NCBI RefSeq assembly: GCF_013294065.1
Contig: NZ_JABSNM010000007.1
Span: forward strand, 62,001-126,000
Origin: Sphaerotilus uruguayifluvii
GTDB lineage: Bacteria; Pseudomonadota; Gammaproteobacteria; Burkholderiales; Burkholderiaceae_C
DNA: 64,000 nt
Direction: 5' to 3'
Of this stretch, positions 44,715 to 52,386 are shown piece by piece. The translations under genes were made by a program, and so were the position numbers. The stretch's first letter is position 1. Each line of letters starts with the position of its first letter. The notes under the pieces were generated by a model, which saw nothing but the letters and a program-made list of their open reading frames with translations, was not told where the DNA came from and ran no database searches.

Positions 44715-45430
44715 GAGGCGGCGAGCGGCGCGTTGCCGGTGTCGGGCGCGGCCTCGGCCGACGGTGCGGCCGACTGCGCCGCGAAGGCGTAGCCGACGCC
44801 GCGCACCGTGCGGATGCGGTGCGAGCCGAGCTTGCGGCGCAGGTGGTGGACGTGGACCTCGATGGTGTTGCTGCCGACTTCCTCGCCCCAGCCGTAGAGA
44901 TGGTTCTCGAGCTGCTCGCGGGTCAGCACCCGGCCCGGGCGCAGCATCAGCACATGCAGCAGGCTGAACTCGCGGCTGGAGAGCTTGACCGCCTCGCCGT
45001 CGACCCAGACCTCGCGCGAGGCGGGCTGCAGGTCGACGCCGTTGCTGCTGAGGCGGTCCTGCGCCTGGCCGTGCGATCGGCGCACCAGCGCGCGCAGCCG
45101 CGCGGCCAGCTCGTGCAGGTCGACCGGCTTGACGACATAGTCGTCGGCCCCGATGTCCAGCGCCTGGATGCGCTGGGGCACGCCGTCGCGCGCGGTCAGC
45201 ACCAGCACCGGCGTGGCCACGCCCCGGTTGCGCAGGTTCTGCAGCACGTCGATGCCGTCGACCCGGGGCAGACCCAGGTCGAGGATCGCGGCGGTGTAGT
45301 TCTGGTTGAGCAGTTCGCGCTCGGCGGCAACGCCGTCGCGCACCCAGTCGACCTGGAAACCCAGGGCACGCAGGCCGGCACGCAGACCATCGCCGAGCAG
45401 CTGATCGTCTTCGGCAAGCAGCAATCGCAT
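44711..45430 (-). CDS. qseB: OmpR-family response regulator, QseB-like
   Basis: The 239-residue protein has a receiver domain with acidic pocket AEDD at 6-9, phosphoacceptor Asp51 in ILDLGLPRVDG, the switch Thr in VLTARD and Lys in VVKPVDL. A winged-helix DNA-binding domain (about 130-225) follows, with TREQLENHLYGWGEEVGSN and HHLRRKLGS. It is the first gene of the leftward two-component operon. GAGG lies 12 bases before the ATG. The last 15 residues (AAPSAEAAPDTGNAPLAAS region) are a low-complexity tail. The region upstream (45431-45511) contains no gene and should hold its promoter, though no consensus pair was identified. Confidence 0.92.
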   Translation of the reverse strand: MRLLLAEDDQLLGDGLRAGLRALGFQVDWVRDGVAAERELLNQNYTAAILDLGLPRVDGIDVLQNLRNRGVATPVLVLTARDGVPQRIQALDIGADDYVVKPVDLHELAARLRALVRRSHGQAQDRLSSNGVDLQPASREVWVDGEAVKLSSREFSLLHVLMLRPGRVLTREQLENHLYGWGEEVGSNTIEVHVHHLRRKLGSHRIRTVRGVGYAFAAQSAAPSAEAAPDTGNAPLAAS

Positions 45431-45510
45431 GATGTGAATTAATCCTCGCTAGACAGACTCCGATCGTAGTCCGGACCGATGAATCACGGCTTAGTCACCA
45501 CGTCGAAAGG

Positions 45511-45683
45511 GAAAAAAAAGGCCCTTCCGGAGGAAGGGCCTGAAAGCCCGCGCCACCGAAGCGGCACGGTGCGGGGGAACTGTGACGACTGCCGTGTTGT
45601 CGTCGCGCAGGCACGCGGACTTCACCGCGCGCGCCTGCAGGCACCTGCTGGGACTGCGTTCACCGCGAAGAGGTTCACAGATG
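45511..45683 (-). ncRNA. Candidate structured small RNA
   Basis: The 470-bp gap between qseB and the chemoreceptor gene has no convincing protein gene but holds a leftward transcript-like unit. It ends in a strong intrinsic terminator (45512-45541). Upstream of that on the minus strand are a hairpin near 45555-45580 (GCCGC/GTGGC arms) and a long hairpin at 45607-45638 (GCAGGC and CGCGG arms pairing with CCGCG and GCCTGC). A weak promoter-like pair TTGTCG (45714-45719) and TACCAT (45690-45695), 18 bases apart, would start RNA near 45683, giving about 170 nt. The terminator has no leftward gene to serve otherwise. The family is not recognised, and 5' end and promoter are guesses. Confidence 0.5.
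45512..45541 (-). terminator. Intrinsic terminator for leftward transcription
   Basis: AGGCCCTTCC and GGAAGGGCCT form a perfect 10-bp stem with a 3-base loop. On the minus strand it is followed by eight T's. No leftward protein gene ends here, which is why a small RNA is proposed. Confidence 0.88.
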
Positions 45684-45703
45684 TTACACATGGTACACAC
45701 CAT
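45681..45703. promoter_or_regulatory. Two adjacent small inverted repeats near candidate sRNA promoter
   Basis: ATGT-TAC-ACAT (45681-45691) directly abuts ATGGT-ACAC-ACCAT (45690-45703). They cover the proposed -10 region of the small RNA and could be an operator. Confidence 0.35.
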
Positions 45704-45900
45704 TTCCAGCCGACGACAAGACTACACCGCAAATCTTGGATTGCATTAAGGCCTGTTCCGCCCCAGGCACAAGCGGAATTGAAAAGTACCGCTGTTCCGG
45801 CAAAGGTCCCGGGCCCTTCAGCCGATCTTACGGGCCAGAGGGACTTGGCCACCATCCAAGTCCGATTGCTGGCTCACCGTGAAAAGACGCCTGGATTCCC

Positions 45901-47460
45901 ATGAACATCTGGACAGCCCCCGGCATTGCTCGCCGCCAATTCGTCATTTCTGCCGCCATGCTGACGCTGCTGGCCGGCGGCGCAGGGCTGGCGATCACCA
46001 AGCAGACGGACATCAAGCACCTGTCCCGGCAGGCCGAGACCGTGCGCACCGCGCAGGTGCGCGAGATCGCCCAGGCCGAGCTCATGGTCACGCAGGTGTC
46101 CCTGCAGCTGCGCCACGGCATGCTGGCGCGCAGCGCCGACGAGCGTCAGGCGGCCATCGACGACATCCTCAAGAAGCGCGAGCTGATCCAGAAGACGCTG
46201 GATGACTACAGGAGCCGGCTGTTCACCGAGAAGGGCAGGAAGGAATTCGAGAACATTCCTGACAGGCTGAAGACCTTCTGGATCAAGGGCGAAGCGAACC
46301 TGACGCTGGTGCAGCAGGGCCGCAGAGAGGAGGCCTTCGCCTTCCTCGTGGCGGAGACGATTCCCGCGCGCAACGCGCTGCTGAACGAACTGAAGAGGAA
46401 CGTCGCCTACCAGGACAGCGCCTTGCGCAGCGACATCGAGCGGATCGGCGCCGCCGCCGATGCCACGCTCTATGGGCTGCTGGCGGCGCTGGGCCTGCTC
46501 GCGGCCGGGCTGATCGGGTCGAGCCTCCATCTGGCCAGAAGCCTGCAGCGCCGGGTCGAGCAGTCGACACAGGTGGCCATCAGCGTCCGGGACGGCGACC
46601 TGTCGACCGCCGTGATCGATGCGCGGCGCGACGAGTTCACGCCCCTGCTGCAGGCACTGTCCGAAATGCAGCAGTCGCTGCGCAGCATCGTCGCGGGCGT
46701 GCGCGACAGCGCCCAGTCCGTCACGCAGGCCAGCGTGGAGATCGCCTCCGGCAACCAGGACCTGTCCTCGCGCACCGAGCAGCAGGCCTCGGCGCTGCAG
46801 CAGACCGCCGCGACGATGGACGAGCTCAGCAGCACGGTGCGCACCAATGCCGCCCACGCCCAGGAGGCGACCCAGCTCGCGCGCGACGCCGTGCAGGTCG
46901 CCACCAGCGGGGGCACGCTGATGGACGACGTGGTGCAGACGATGCAGGGCATCAGCGAGTCCTCGCGCAAGATCGGCGACATCATCGGCGTGATCGACTC
47001 GATCGCCTTCCAGACCAACATCCTGGCGCTCAATGCCGCGGTGGAAGCCGCACGTGCCGGCGAGCAGGGCCGCGGCTTCGCGGTGGTCGCCACCGAGGTG
47101 CGCAACCTCGCGCAGCGCTCGGCCGAGGCCGCGCGCGAGATCAAGGCGCTGATCTCGACCAGCGTCGGTCGGGTCGAGCAGGGCTCGGGCCTGGTCAGCC
47201 GGGCCGGCGCGACGATGAGCGACATCGTCCAGGCCATCGACCGGGTCAGCGGCATCATCACCGACATCAGCGAGGCCAGCCAGGACCAGCGCAGCGCGAT
47301 CGAGCAGGTCGGACAAGCCATCACGCACATGGACCAGAACACCCAGCAGAACGCGGCCATGGTCGAGCAGAGTGCCGCCGCGGCCCAGCAGATGCGCGAA
47401 CAGGCCGAGGGGCTGCTGCAGTCGGTGTCGTCCTTCCGGCTGGACTCGCGGCCGGCCTGA
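45901..47460 (+). CDS. Methyl-accepting chemotaxis protein
   Basis: The 519-residue chemoreceptor has two membrane helices (about 13-32 and 190-212) around a periplasmic region of about 155 residues that looks like a four-helix-bundle sensor. A HAMP domain (about 213-265) and the cytoplasmic signalling helices follow, with the conserved hairpin tip [19 protein letters not shown] near 365. Methylation-helix Gln/Glu pairs are visible on both sides. The C-terminus ends [10 protein letters not shown] and lacks a CheR/CheB-binding pentapeptide. The ligand is unknown. No strong ribosome site was seen before the ATG; the upstream 470-bp gap contains the candidate small RNA on the other strand. Confidence 0.93.
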   Translation: MNIWTAPGIARRQFVISAAMLTLLAGGAGLAITKQTDIKHLSRQAETVRTAQVREIAQAELMVTQVSLQLRHGMLARSADERQAAIDDILKKRELIQKTLDDYRSRLFTEKGRKEFENIPDRLKTFWIKGEANLTLVQQGRREEAFAFLVAETIPARNALLNELKRNVAYQDSALRSDIERIGAAADATLYGLLAALGLLAAGLIGSSLHLARSLQRRVEQSTQVAISVRDGDLSTAVIDARRDEFTPLLQALSEMQQSLRSIVAGVRDSAQSVTQASVEIASGNQDLSSRTEQQASALQQTAATMDELSSTVRTNAAHAQEATQLARDAVQVATSGGTLMDDVVQTMQGISESSRKIGDIIGVIDSIAFQTNILALNAAVEAARAGEQGRGFAVVATEVRNLAQRSAEAAREIKALISTSVGRVEQGSGLVSRAGATMSDIVQAIDRVSGIITDISEASQDQRSAIEQVGQAITHMDQNTQQNAAMVEQSAAAAQQMREQAEGLLQSVSSFRLDSRPA

Positions 47461-47498
47461 GCGCGGGAGCGGCCCTCGGCGGGCGGCAAGGCGGCGAC

Positions 47499-47507
47499 TG
47501 CTACAAT
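47499..47507 (+). promoter_or_regulatory. Extended -10 promoter element for tRNA-Arg
   Basis: TGCTACAAT combines the TGn extension with TACAAT, 85 bases before the tRNA. No -35 match is obvious, which an extended -10 tolerates. Confidence 0.45.
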
Positions 47508-47591
47508 CGCCAGCTTTCCGGGATGCAGCGACGGCGGACGCCGTTCCTCCATCCATTCCTTGCGGCGCCTGCCTCCGCCGGCGCCACACGG

Positions 47592-47668
47592 CTGCCCGTA
47601 GCTCAACTGGATAGAGCAGCTGCCTTCTAAGCAGCAGGTCGGGGGTTCGAGTCCCTCCGGGCAGGCCA
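47592..47668 (+). tRNA. tRNA-Arg (anticodon TCT)
   Basis: A full cloverleaf is present. Acceptor CTGCCCG pairs with CGGGCAG, the D-arm is GCTC...GAGC, the anticodon stem GCTGC/GCAGC encloses CTTCTAA with anticodon TCT, and the T-arm is GGGGG-TTCGAGT-CCCTC. The discriminator G is followed by an encoded CCA (47666-47668). It reads AGA codons, which are rare in this GC-rich genome. Confidence 0.96.
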
Positions 47669-47789
47669 GCTCCACCGGCCGGCCCCCTGGCCGGGCGACG
47701 CATCGCTTTCAGCTTCCAGGCACCCATCCAGGGCCTGGTGCGCGGCCGCGCCCATCCGGGCCGGACGAATCACCCACCAGAAGGAACCC

Positions 47790-47990
47790 ATGAAAGTTGA
47801 TATGCACATCGTCGACTCGGTCACCGGCCGTTGCACCGTCGAGCGAATCCGGGGGCCGCGCCGCGATCTGCGCGCGCAGGTGAGAGCATGCGCGCGCCGC
47901 GACGGTGTCGCGTCCGCCTGGGCCTGGGCCGTCAAGCCCGAGGCCCGTCAGGGCCAGCGGATGCTGGAGTCGGCCGACGCCGATCTCTGA
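47790..47990 (+). CDS. Small basic protein of unknown function (66 aa)
   Basis: The frame encodes a 66-residue Arg-rich protein (VERIRGPRRDLRAQVRACARRDG) with no family I recognise and no membrane segment. AAGGAA lies 4 bases before the ATG. It follows tRNA-Arg by about 120 bp and ends 23 bp before the convergent sulfide dehydrogenase gene. Third-position G/C is high across the frame, consistent with coding, but the size leaves doubt. Confidence 0.5.
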   Translation: MKVDMHIVDSVTGRCTVERIRGPRRDLRAQVRACARRDGVASAWAWAVKPEARQGQRMLESADADL

Positions 47991-48013
47991 GTCGACCGGA
48001 AGCGGCGCCGCGA

Positions 48014-49348
48014 TCAGGCGAAGGTGTCGCTCATCAGCGACGTGAACCAGGTGTTCATCGCCTCCAGGTTGTCGCTGCTCCACCCCGCCGAAGCCCCGAA
48101 CGACTCCGGCACCAGCTTCATCGCCGCACCCGCCGGGTCGTACTGGAACATGGCGTGCAGCCATGAGGCCTGCTTCATCGTGATGGTGGAGAAGCATGAC
48201 GAGGTCGTCACCGGCTCGGGGTCCGGCCGGCCCCCGGCGAAGATCCGCGCCAGCGCATCCGCGCAGACCTTGGCCTCCTGATTGGCGATGTGGCCGGCCT
48301 TGGGCTGGGTGGTCGCGCTGGCGTCGCCCAGGATGTGGATCTTCGACGCCCCGGCCACCGTGCTCGAATAGTCCAGCACATCGACGCCGGCAAAGCGGCC
48401 CCCGGTGGCATTGGCCAGGCCGGCCGTCTGCACCAGCGCACCGGCGCGCTGGCCCGGAATCAGGTTGACGACGTTGGCGCGCAGGCTGCCGCCGCCGGCG
48501 AAATGCAGCGTCTTCGTCGCCGTGTCGACGTGGTCGATCGTCACGCCGCTCCGGTACTCCAGCACCGAGGCATGCAGCCCCTGGAAGGCCGGCGCGAAAT
48601 TCTCCTTCTCGACCACGATGTCCGGATTGGCGTCGAGCACGATGATCCTGCTGCGCGGCTTCTTCGCCTTGAGCCAGTCGGCCAGCAGGCAGGCGCGCTC
48701 GTACGGTCCCGGCGGGCAGCGGTACGGCGCCTTCGGGATCGTCAGCACGACGGTGCCGCCGGCCGGCATCGCGGCGAGCTGGGCGGCGAGCTGGGTGGTC
48801 TGCGTGCCGGCCTTCCAGGCGTGCGGCATCAGGCTGGCGTCGGTCAGGCCGACAACCGGATCGAAGTCGATGCCCGGCGCCAGCACGATGCGGTCGGCCG
48901 TCAGCACCTTGCCCGACGCCAGCGTCACCTTCACGGCGACCGGGTCGATCGCGCGCACCTCGTCGACGACGGTGATGACGCCGTACTTGCTCCTGAGCGT
49001 CGCGTAGCTGTAGTTCAGGCTGGCGAGCGTGCGCTGGCCGGTCAGGACCATGCTGCTCATGATGTTCGAGGTGTACGACGAGGCGCGCTCGACCAGCGTC
49101 ACCTCGACGCTGTCGCCCCACAGGCGCATGTACTTCGCGAAGGTCGCGCCGGCCATGCCGCCGCCGATGACGATGACGCGCGCCTTGGGCCGGGTCGGCG
49201 TGACGGCCAGGGCCTGCGCCTCCGGCGCGGCCAGATCCTGTGCCGAGAGCGATGCGGGGTCCTCGCCGCCGCCGCAGCCCGACAGCAGCGCCGACGGGCC
49301 CATGACGGTGGCACCCAGGCCGAGACCGAGGAAATGACGACGTTCCAT
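48014..49348 (-). CDS. fccB: Sulfide dehydrogenase flavoprotein subunit (FccB/SoxF-like)
   Basis: The 444-residue FAD protein fits the flavocytochrome c sulfide dehydrogenase family, which oxidises sulfide to sulfur or polysulfide and passes electrons to a c-type cytochrome. A twin-arginine signal (RRHFLGLGLGA) begins the chain, followed by LLSGC, a possible lipobox. The FAD-binding glycine motif is IGGGMAGATFAKYM near 61. The redox cysteines expected in the family appear in CPPGPYERACLLADW near 211 and TSSCFSTI near 382. HIANQEAKVCADAL near 350 is typical of SoxF. The monohaem cytochrome gene lies 17 bp upstream in the same direction. Action is periplasmic, folded and exported by Tat. Confidence 0.88.
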   Translation of the reverse strand: MERRHFLGLGLGATVMGPSALLSGCGGGEDPASLSAQDLAAPEAQALAVTPTRPKARVIVIGGGMAGATFAKYMRLWGDSVEVTLVERASSYTSNIMSSMVLTGQRTLASLNYSYATLRSKYGVITVVDEVRAIDPVAVKVTLASGKVLTADRIVLAPGIDFDPVVGLTDASLMPHAWKAGTQTTQLAAQLAAMPAGGTVVLTIPKAPYRCPPGPYERACLLADWLKAKKPRSRIIVLDANPDIVVEKENFAPAFQGLHASVLEYRSGVTIDHVDTATKTLHFAGGGSLRANVVNLIPGQRAGALVQTAGLANATGGRFAGVDVLDYSSTVAGASKIHILGDASATTQPKAGHIANQEAKVCADALARIFAGGRPDPEPVTTSSCFSTITMKQASWLHAMFQYDPAGAAMKLVPESFGASAGWSSDNLEAMNTWFTSLMSDTFA

Positions 49349-49365
49349 GGTGTTTTCCTCCGGGC

Positions 49366-49680
49366 TCAGCGTTGCGTCGACAGCCAGATCGACAGCAGGC
49401 GCAGCTGCGCGTCGGTGTAGCCCATCGCGTGCCTGACCATCAGCCCGCTGCCCTCCTTGCCGGAGCGCATCTCCAGCAGATCCTTGTAGATCTCGCCGGA
49501 CGGCTTGCCGGCCAGCGTCTCGAAGCCGGGTCCCTTGCCGTTCGTGCCGTGGCACTGGAAACAGTTCGAGGCCAGCAGGCGCCCCGGGGGCGGGGTCTGG
49601 GCGGACGAGCCCTGGCCGATGCACAGCAGAGCGGCGGTCCAGAGCAGGCTCTGGAGTCCCGGGCGGGAAGATGTCGACAT
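49366..49680 (-). CDS. Monohaem c-type cytochrome, FccA-like subunit
   Basis: The 104-residue protein has a signal peptide (about 1-27, LLWTAALLCIGQGSSA) and one haem site CFQCH near 40, with a distal Met candidate in GLMVRHAMGYTD near 85. It is a small class I cytochrome c, the expected electron acceptor of the flavoprotein encoded 17 bp downstream, as in one-haem flavocytochrome c sulfide dehydrogenases (SoxE/FccA). It is the first gene of a two-gene operon. A CRP-type dyad lies about 115 bp upstream. Confidence 0.9.
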   Translation of the reverse strand: MSTSSRPGLQSLLWTAALLCIGQGSSAQTPPPGRLLASNCFQCHGTNGKGPGFETLAGKPSGEIYKDLLEMRSGKEGSGLMVRHAMGYTDAQLRLLSIWLSTQR

Positions 49681-49794
49681 GGCGGTCGCCTCTGGGGGGT
49701 CGATGGGGCTGCGAAGAGGCCCGTGAGAGCCTGTCCTCCAGGGTCAGCCTCAGCCTGAAGCCGGCATGAATCCCCGGCCGCATTCCGGCCCCGG

Positions 49795-49812
49795 GCGTGA
49801 CAGCGGTCACGC
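49795..49812. promoter_or_regulatory. CRP-type dyad before the sulfide dehydrogenase operon
   Basis: GCGTGAC-AGCG-GTCACGC is a perfect 18-bp dyad containing GTGA-N6-TCAC, the CRP/Vfr core. It sits in the 221-bp gap between the cytochrome gene and tRNA-Pro. A CTGGCGCCAG palindrome adjoins it at about 49812-49821. The rest of the gap shows no gene. Confidence 0.5.
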
Positions 49813-49859
49813 TGGCGCCAGATAGATCCACGGGTATCGACGAATCCCGCGCGCGCCCA

Positions 49860-49891
49860 GAAACGAAAAACGCCTTGAAGATCAAGGCGTT
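49860..49891 (-). terminator. Intrinsic terminator for tRNA-Pro
   Basis: AACGCCTTGA and TCAAGGCGTT form a perfect 10-bp stem with a 3-base loop. On the minus strand a T-rich tail follows. It lies 11 bases beyond the tRNA 3' end. Confidence 0.85.
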
Positions 49892-49901
49892 GAAGAGTCG
49901 A

Positions 49902-49978
49902 TGGTCGGGGTGGTGGGATTCGAACTCACGACCCTCTGCTCCCAAAGCAGATGCGCTACCAGGCTGCGCTACACCCCG
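49902..49978 (-). tRNA. tRNA-Pro (anticodon TGG)
   Basis: Acceptor CGGGGTG pairs with CACCCCG. The anticodon stem TCTGC/GCAGA encloses TTTGGGA, giving anticodon TGG. The T-loop TTCGAAT is closed by GTGAG/CCCAC. The discriminator A is followed by an encoded CCA. An intrinsic terminator follows directly. Confidence 0.97.
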
Positions 49979-50004
49979 ACGAAGACCGCGACTATAGCAA
50001 ATTC

Positions 50005-50967
50005 TCAGACCTGGTCACGCAGCTCGGCGCGGCGCGGCAGATCGGGCCCGCGCCGGGTGCAGGTGATCGCCGCGGCCCGGGCGGCGAAGTCGGCCACCCG
50101 GCTCACCTCGTCGAGCGAGATGCCCGCCAGCGTCTGCGGCGTCAGCCGCCCGATCTCGGCCAGCGCGATCAGCGTCGCGGCCTGGAAGGTGTCGCCGGCG
50201 CCGACGGTGTCCTGCACCGTGACCTTCGGCGCGGCGACCTGAACCCGCCCGGCCCTCGTCCAGGCGAAGGCGCCCTCGCCGCCGCGCGTCATCATCACCA
50301 GGGCCACGCCGGCGGCCTGCCAGCGTGCCACCAGCGCCTCGATGTCCTCGCCCGGATAGAGGCGCTCGAAGTCCTCGTCGCTGAGCTTGAGCAGATGGGT
50401 GCGCGAGGCCATCCACTCGATGTGATCGCGCCAGACCGCCAGCGAGGGCTCGACGTTCAGGCGCACGTTCGGGTCGAAGGAAATGACCGTGTCGCGGTGG
50501 CGGGCCTCGACCAGCGCGCGCAGCGTCGAGCCGATCGGCTCGACCACGCAGCCGTAGGAGCCGAAGTGGATCGCCGCGACCTCCGCCGGCAGCGCGGCCA
50601 GGTGCCCGGGCAGCAGCTGGCGGTCGGCGCCGCCGTGGCCGTAGAAGCGGTAGCTCGGCACGCCGGCGGCATCCACGCCGACCAGGCTGAGCGTCGTCGG
50701 CGCATCGCAGCGCACCAGCGCTTCGGTCGAGATGCCTTCCTGCTCGATGCTGGCGAGGATGCGGTCGCCGAGAAAGTCGCGCGAGACCGCGCCGAGAAAG
50801 ACCGCGCGGCCGCCCATGCGCTGCACGCCGGCGGCGACGTTCAGCGGCGAGCCGCCGACGACCGCATCTAGGTGCAGGCCGTTCGGGGTCGCGCCGTTCT
50901 GGAACACGTCCAGCAGGGATTCGCCGCAGATGACGATGGGCAGGCTCGGGCTCATGGCAGGGGACAT
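50005..50967 (-). CDS. PfkB-family carbohydrate kinase (fructokinase-like)
   Basis: The 320-residue protein is a ribokinase-fold sugar kinase. The N-terminal signature VVGGSPLNVAAGVQRMGG lies near 41 and the C-terminal ATP/anion-hole signature DTVGAGDTFQAA near 253, with Asp as catalytic base. By neighbourhood it corresponds to FrcK, phosphorylating the sugar brought in by the divergently encoded ABC transporter. Fructose is the first guess. ATGs at 50965-50967 and 50953-50955 are both possible starts; neither has a clear ribosome site. It faces the transporter operon across 209 bp that hold a ROK-type operator. Confidence 0.85.
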   Translation of the reverse strand: MSPAMSPSLPIVICGESLLDVFQNGATPNGLHLDAVVGGSPLNVAAGVQRMGGRAVFLGAVSRDFLGDRILASIEQEGISTEALVRCDAPTTLSLVGVDAAGVPSYRFYGHGGADRQLLPGHLAALPAEVAAIHFGSYGCVVEPIGSTLRALVEARHRDTVISFDPNVRLNVEPSLAVWRDHIEWMASRTHLLKLSDEDFERLYPGEDIEALVARWQAAGVALVMMTRGGEGAFAWTRAGRVQVAAPKVTVQDTVGAGDTFQAATLIALAEIGRLTPQTLAGISLDEVSRVADFAARAAAITCTRRGPDLPRRAELRDQV

Positions 50968-51065
50968 CGGATGTGTTGGATTCGGGGACAACAGCGCAAA
51001 GGATTGCGCCTGTCTTGGGCCCCCATCGTCTCACTCCCCTGCACGAAGAGCACTAGGGAAATCAC

Positions 51066-51107
51066 TAAATCAAGCTAGTTGATTTAATTAGTCCCAAGCC
51101 CAAGAAT
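51066..51107 (+). promoter_or_regulatory. ROK-type operator and overlapping promoter of the sugar cluster
   Basis: TAAATCAA-GCTAG-TTGATTTA (51066-51086) is a perfect dyad with a 5-base centre, AT-rich in a GC-rich background, as for NagC/Mlc/FrcR-type ROK repressors. The right arm supplies TTGATT as -35 (51079-51084), and AAGAAT 17 bases later (51102-51107) is the -10. Repressor binding would block both the -35 and the divergent kinase side. The ROK repressor encoded at 54721 is the obvious candidate reader. Confidence 0.7.
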
Positions 51108-51176
51108 CCATCCCACACCTCACCTCACCACCGGGCCTGCACCGCGGGCCGTTCCTAGCGCAACGGAGACAACCAC

Positions 51177-52175
51177 ATGAAGCGTCTTTCCACCCTGGGC
51201 ATCGCCGCCGCTCTGGCCTGCATGGCCTCGTCGTCGATGGCGGCCGAGCCGGTGATCGGCCTGATCACCAAGACCGAGACCAACCCCTTCTTCGTCAAGA
51301 TGAAGGAAGGCGCCCAGGCCGAGGCCAAGAAGCTCGGCGCCAAGCTGCTGAGCGGCGCGGGCAAGGCCGACGGCGACAACGCCGGCCAGGTCACCGCGAT
51401 GGAGAACATGATCGCCGCCGGGGCCAAGACCATCCTGATCACGCCGAGCGACTCCAAGGCCATCATCCCGGCGATCAAGAAGGCGCGCGACCAGGGCGTG
51501 ATGGTGATCGCGCTGGACAGCCCGACCGATCCGGTCGACGCCACCGACGCGCTGTTCGCCACCGACAACTACAAGGCCGGCGTGCTGATCGGCCAGTACG
51601 CCAAGGCCGCGCTGGGCGGCAAGAAGCCGGTCATCGCGACGCTGGACCTGTTCCCCGGCCACCCGGTGGGCGCGCAGCGCCACAACGGCTTCCTGCAGGG
51701 CTACGGCCTGCAGTCGCTGGACGCGAAGAACAACGAGCTGGCCAAGCCGGCCGAGGTGGTCTGCATGGCCGACTCCTTCGGTGATCGCGCCAAGGGCCAG
51801 ACCGGCATGGAGAACTGCCTGCAGAAGAACGGCGACATCAACCTGGTCTACACGATCAACGAGCCGGCCGCCGCGGGCGCCTACAACGCGCTGAAGGCCG
51901 CCGGCAAGGAAAAGGACGTGGTGATCGTGTCGGTCGACGGCGGCTGCGACGGCGTCAAGGACGTCGCCGGCGGCAAGATCGCCGCGACCTCGCAGCAGTA
52001 CCCGCTGAAGATGGCCGCCATGGGCGTGGCCGCCGGCGTCGAGTACGCCAAGACCGGCAAGAAGGTCAGCGGCTACGTCGACACCGGCGTGACGCTGATC
52101 GCCCACAAGGCCGTCGCCGGCGTCGACAGCAAGGACACCAAGGTCGGCATCGACCTGTGCTGGGGCAAGAAGTGA
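51177..52175 (+). CDS. frcB: Sugar ABC transporter substrate-binding protein, FrcB-like
   Basis: The 332-residue periplasmic binding protein starts with a signal peptide (about 1-22, ending SSMAA). The mature part is a type I (ribose/fructose) fold: PVIGLITKTETNPFFVKMKEG near 25, the hinge segment ILITPSDSKAIIPAIKKA near 88 and VIVSVDGGCDGVKDVAGG near 245. The pattern is that of FrcB and other fructose or pentose binders. GGAGAC lies 6 bases before the ATG. Two strong hairpins follow the gene, which would keep its mRNA more abundant than that of the permease. Confidence 0.88.
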   Translation: MKRLSTLGIAAALACMASSSMAAEPVIGLITKTETNPFFVKMKEGAQAEAKKLGAKLLSGAGKADGDNAGQVTAMENMIAAGAKTILITPSDSKAIIPAIKKARDQGVMVIALDSPTDPVDATDALFATDNYKAGVLIGQYAKAALGGKKPVIATLDLFPGHPVGAQRHNGFLQGYGLQSLDAKNNELAKPAEVVCMADSFGDRAKGQTGMENCLQKNGDINLVYTINEPAAAGAYNALKAAGKEKDVVIVSVDGGCDGVKDVAGGKIAATSQQYPLKMAAMGVAAGVEYAKTGKKVSGYVDTGVTLIAHKAVAGVDSKDTKVGIDLCWGKK

Positions 52176-52216
52176 TGCCCGCGGCCGGTGACGCCGCCCG
52201 GCGCTGACACCGGCCC

Positions 52217-52298
52217 GCGCGCCGCTCCCCCGCGCAGGACGCGCGCGGCGCGCACCGCCTCCCGTTCTCCTCCCCCGGCCCTCGCTCGAGGGCCCGGG
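52217..52298 (+). other. Two intercistronic hairpins between frcB and frcC
   Basis: GCGCGCCGC pairs with GCGGCGCGC (52217-52253, 9 bp), and GGCCCTCG with CGAGGGCC (52277-52294) with flanking C/G extension. They occupy the 211-bp frcB-frcC gap and lack T-runs. Such stems usually protect the upstream binding-protein mRNA. Confidence 0.6.
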
Positions 52299-52386
52299 CA
52301 TTTCGGCTCCTGCCGTCGGCGGCCGGCGCCCGGCCCTGCGCCGCCCGGCCGCCCTCCTTTTCTCCATCCTCGCCAAGGATCTCCGC

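Noticed and set aside
45481-45700. tmRNA, 6S RNA or SRP RNA as identity of the structured transcript
   Set aside because: No tag-peptide frame, no tRNA-like ends, no closing long stem of 6S and no SRP Alu/S-domain motif could be found.
45491-45703. A 70-codon minus-strand frame in the qseB-chemoreceptor gap
   Set aside because: It runs through the intrinsic terminator at 45512-45541, so the RNA would end before the stop codon. No ribosome site is seen.
49795-49830. Sigma-54 promoter before the sulfide dehydrogenase operon
   Set aside because: TGGC is present, but the GC at the fixed -12 spacing with TTGCA is not found on either strand.
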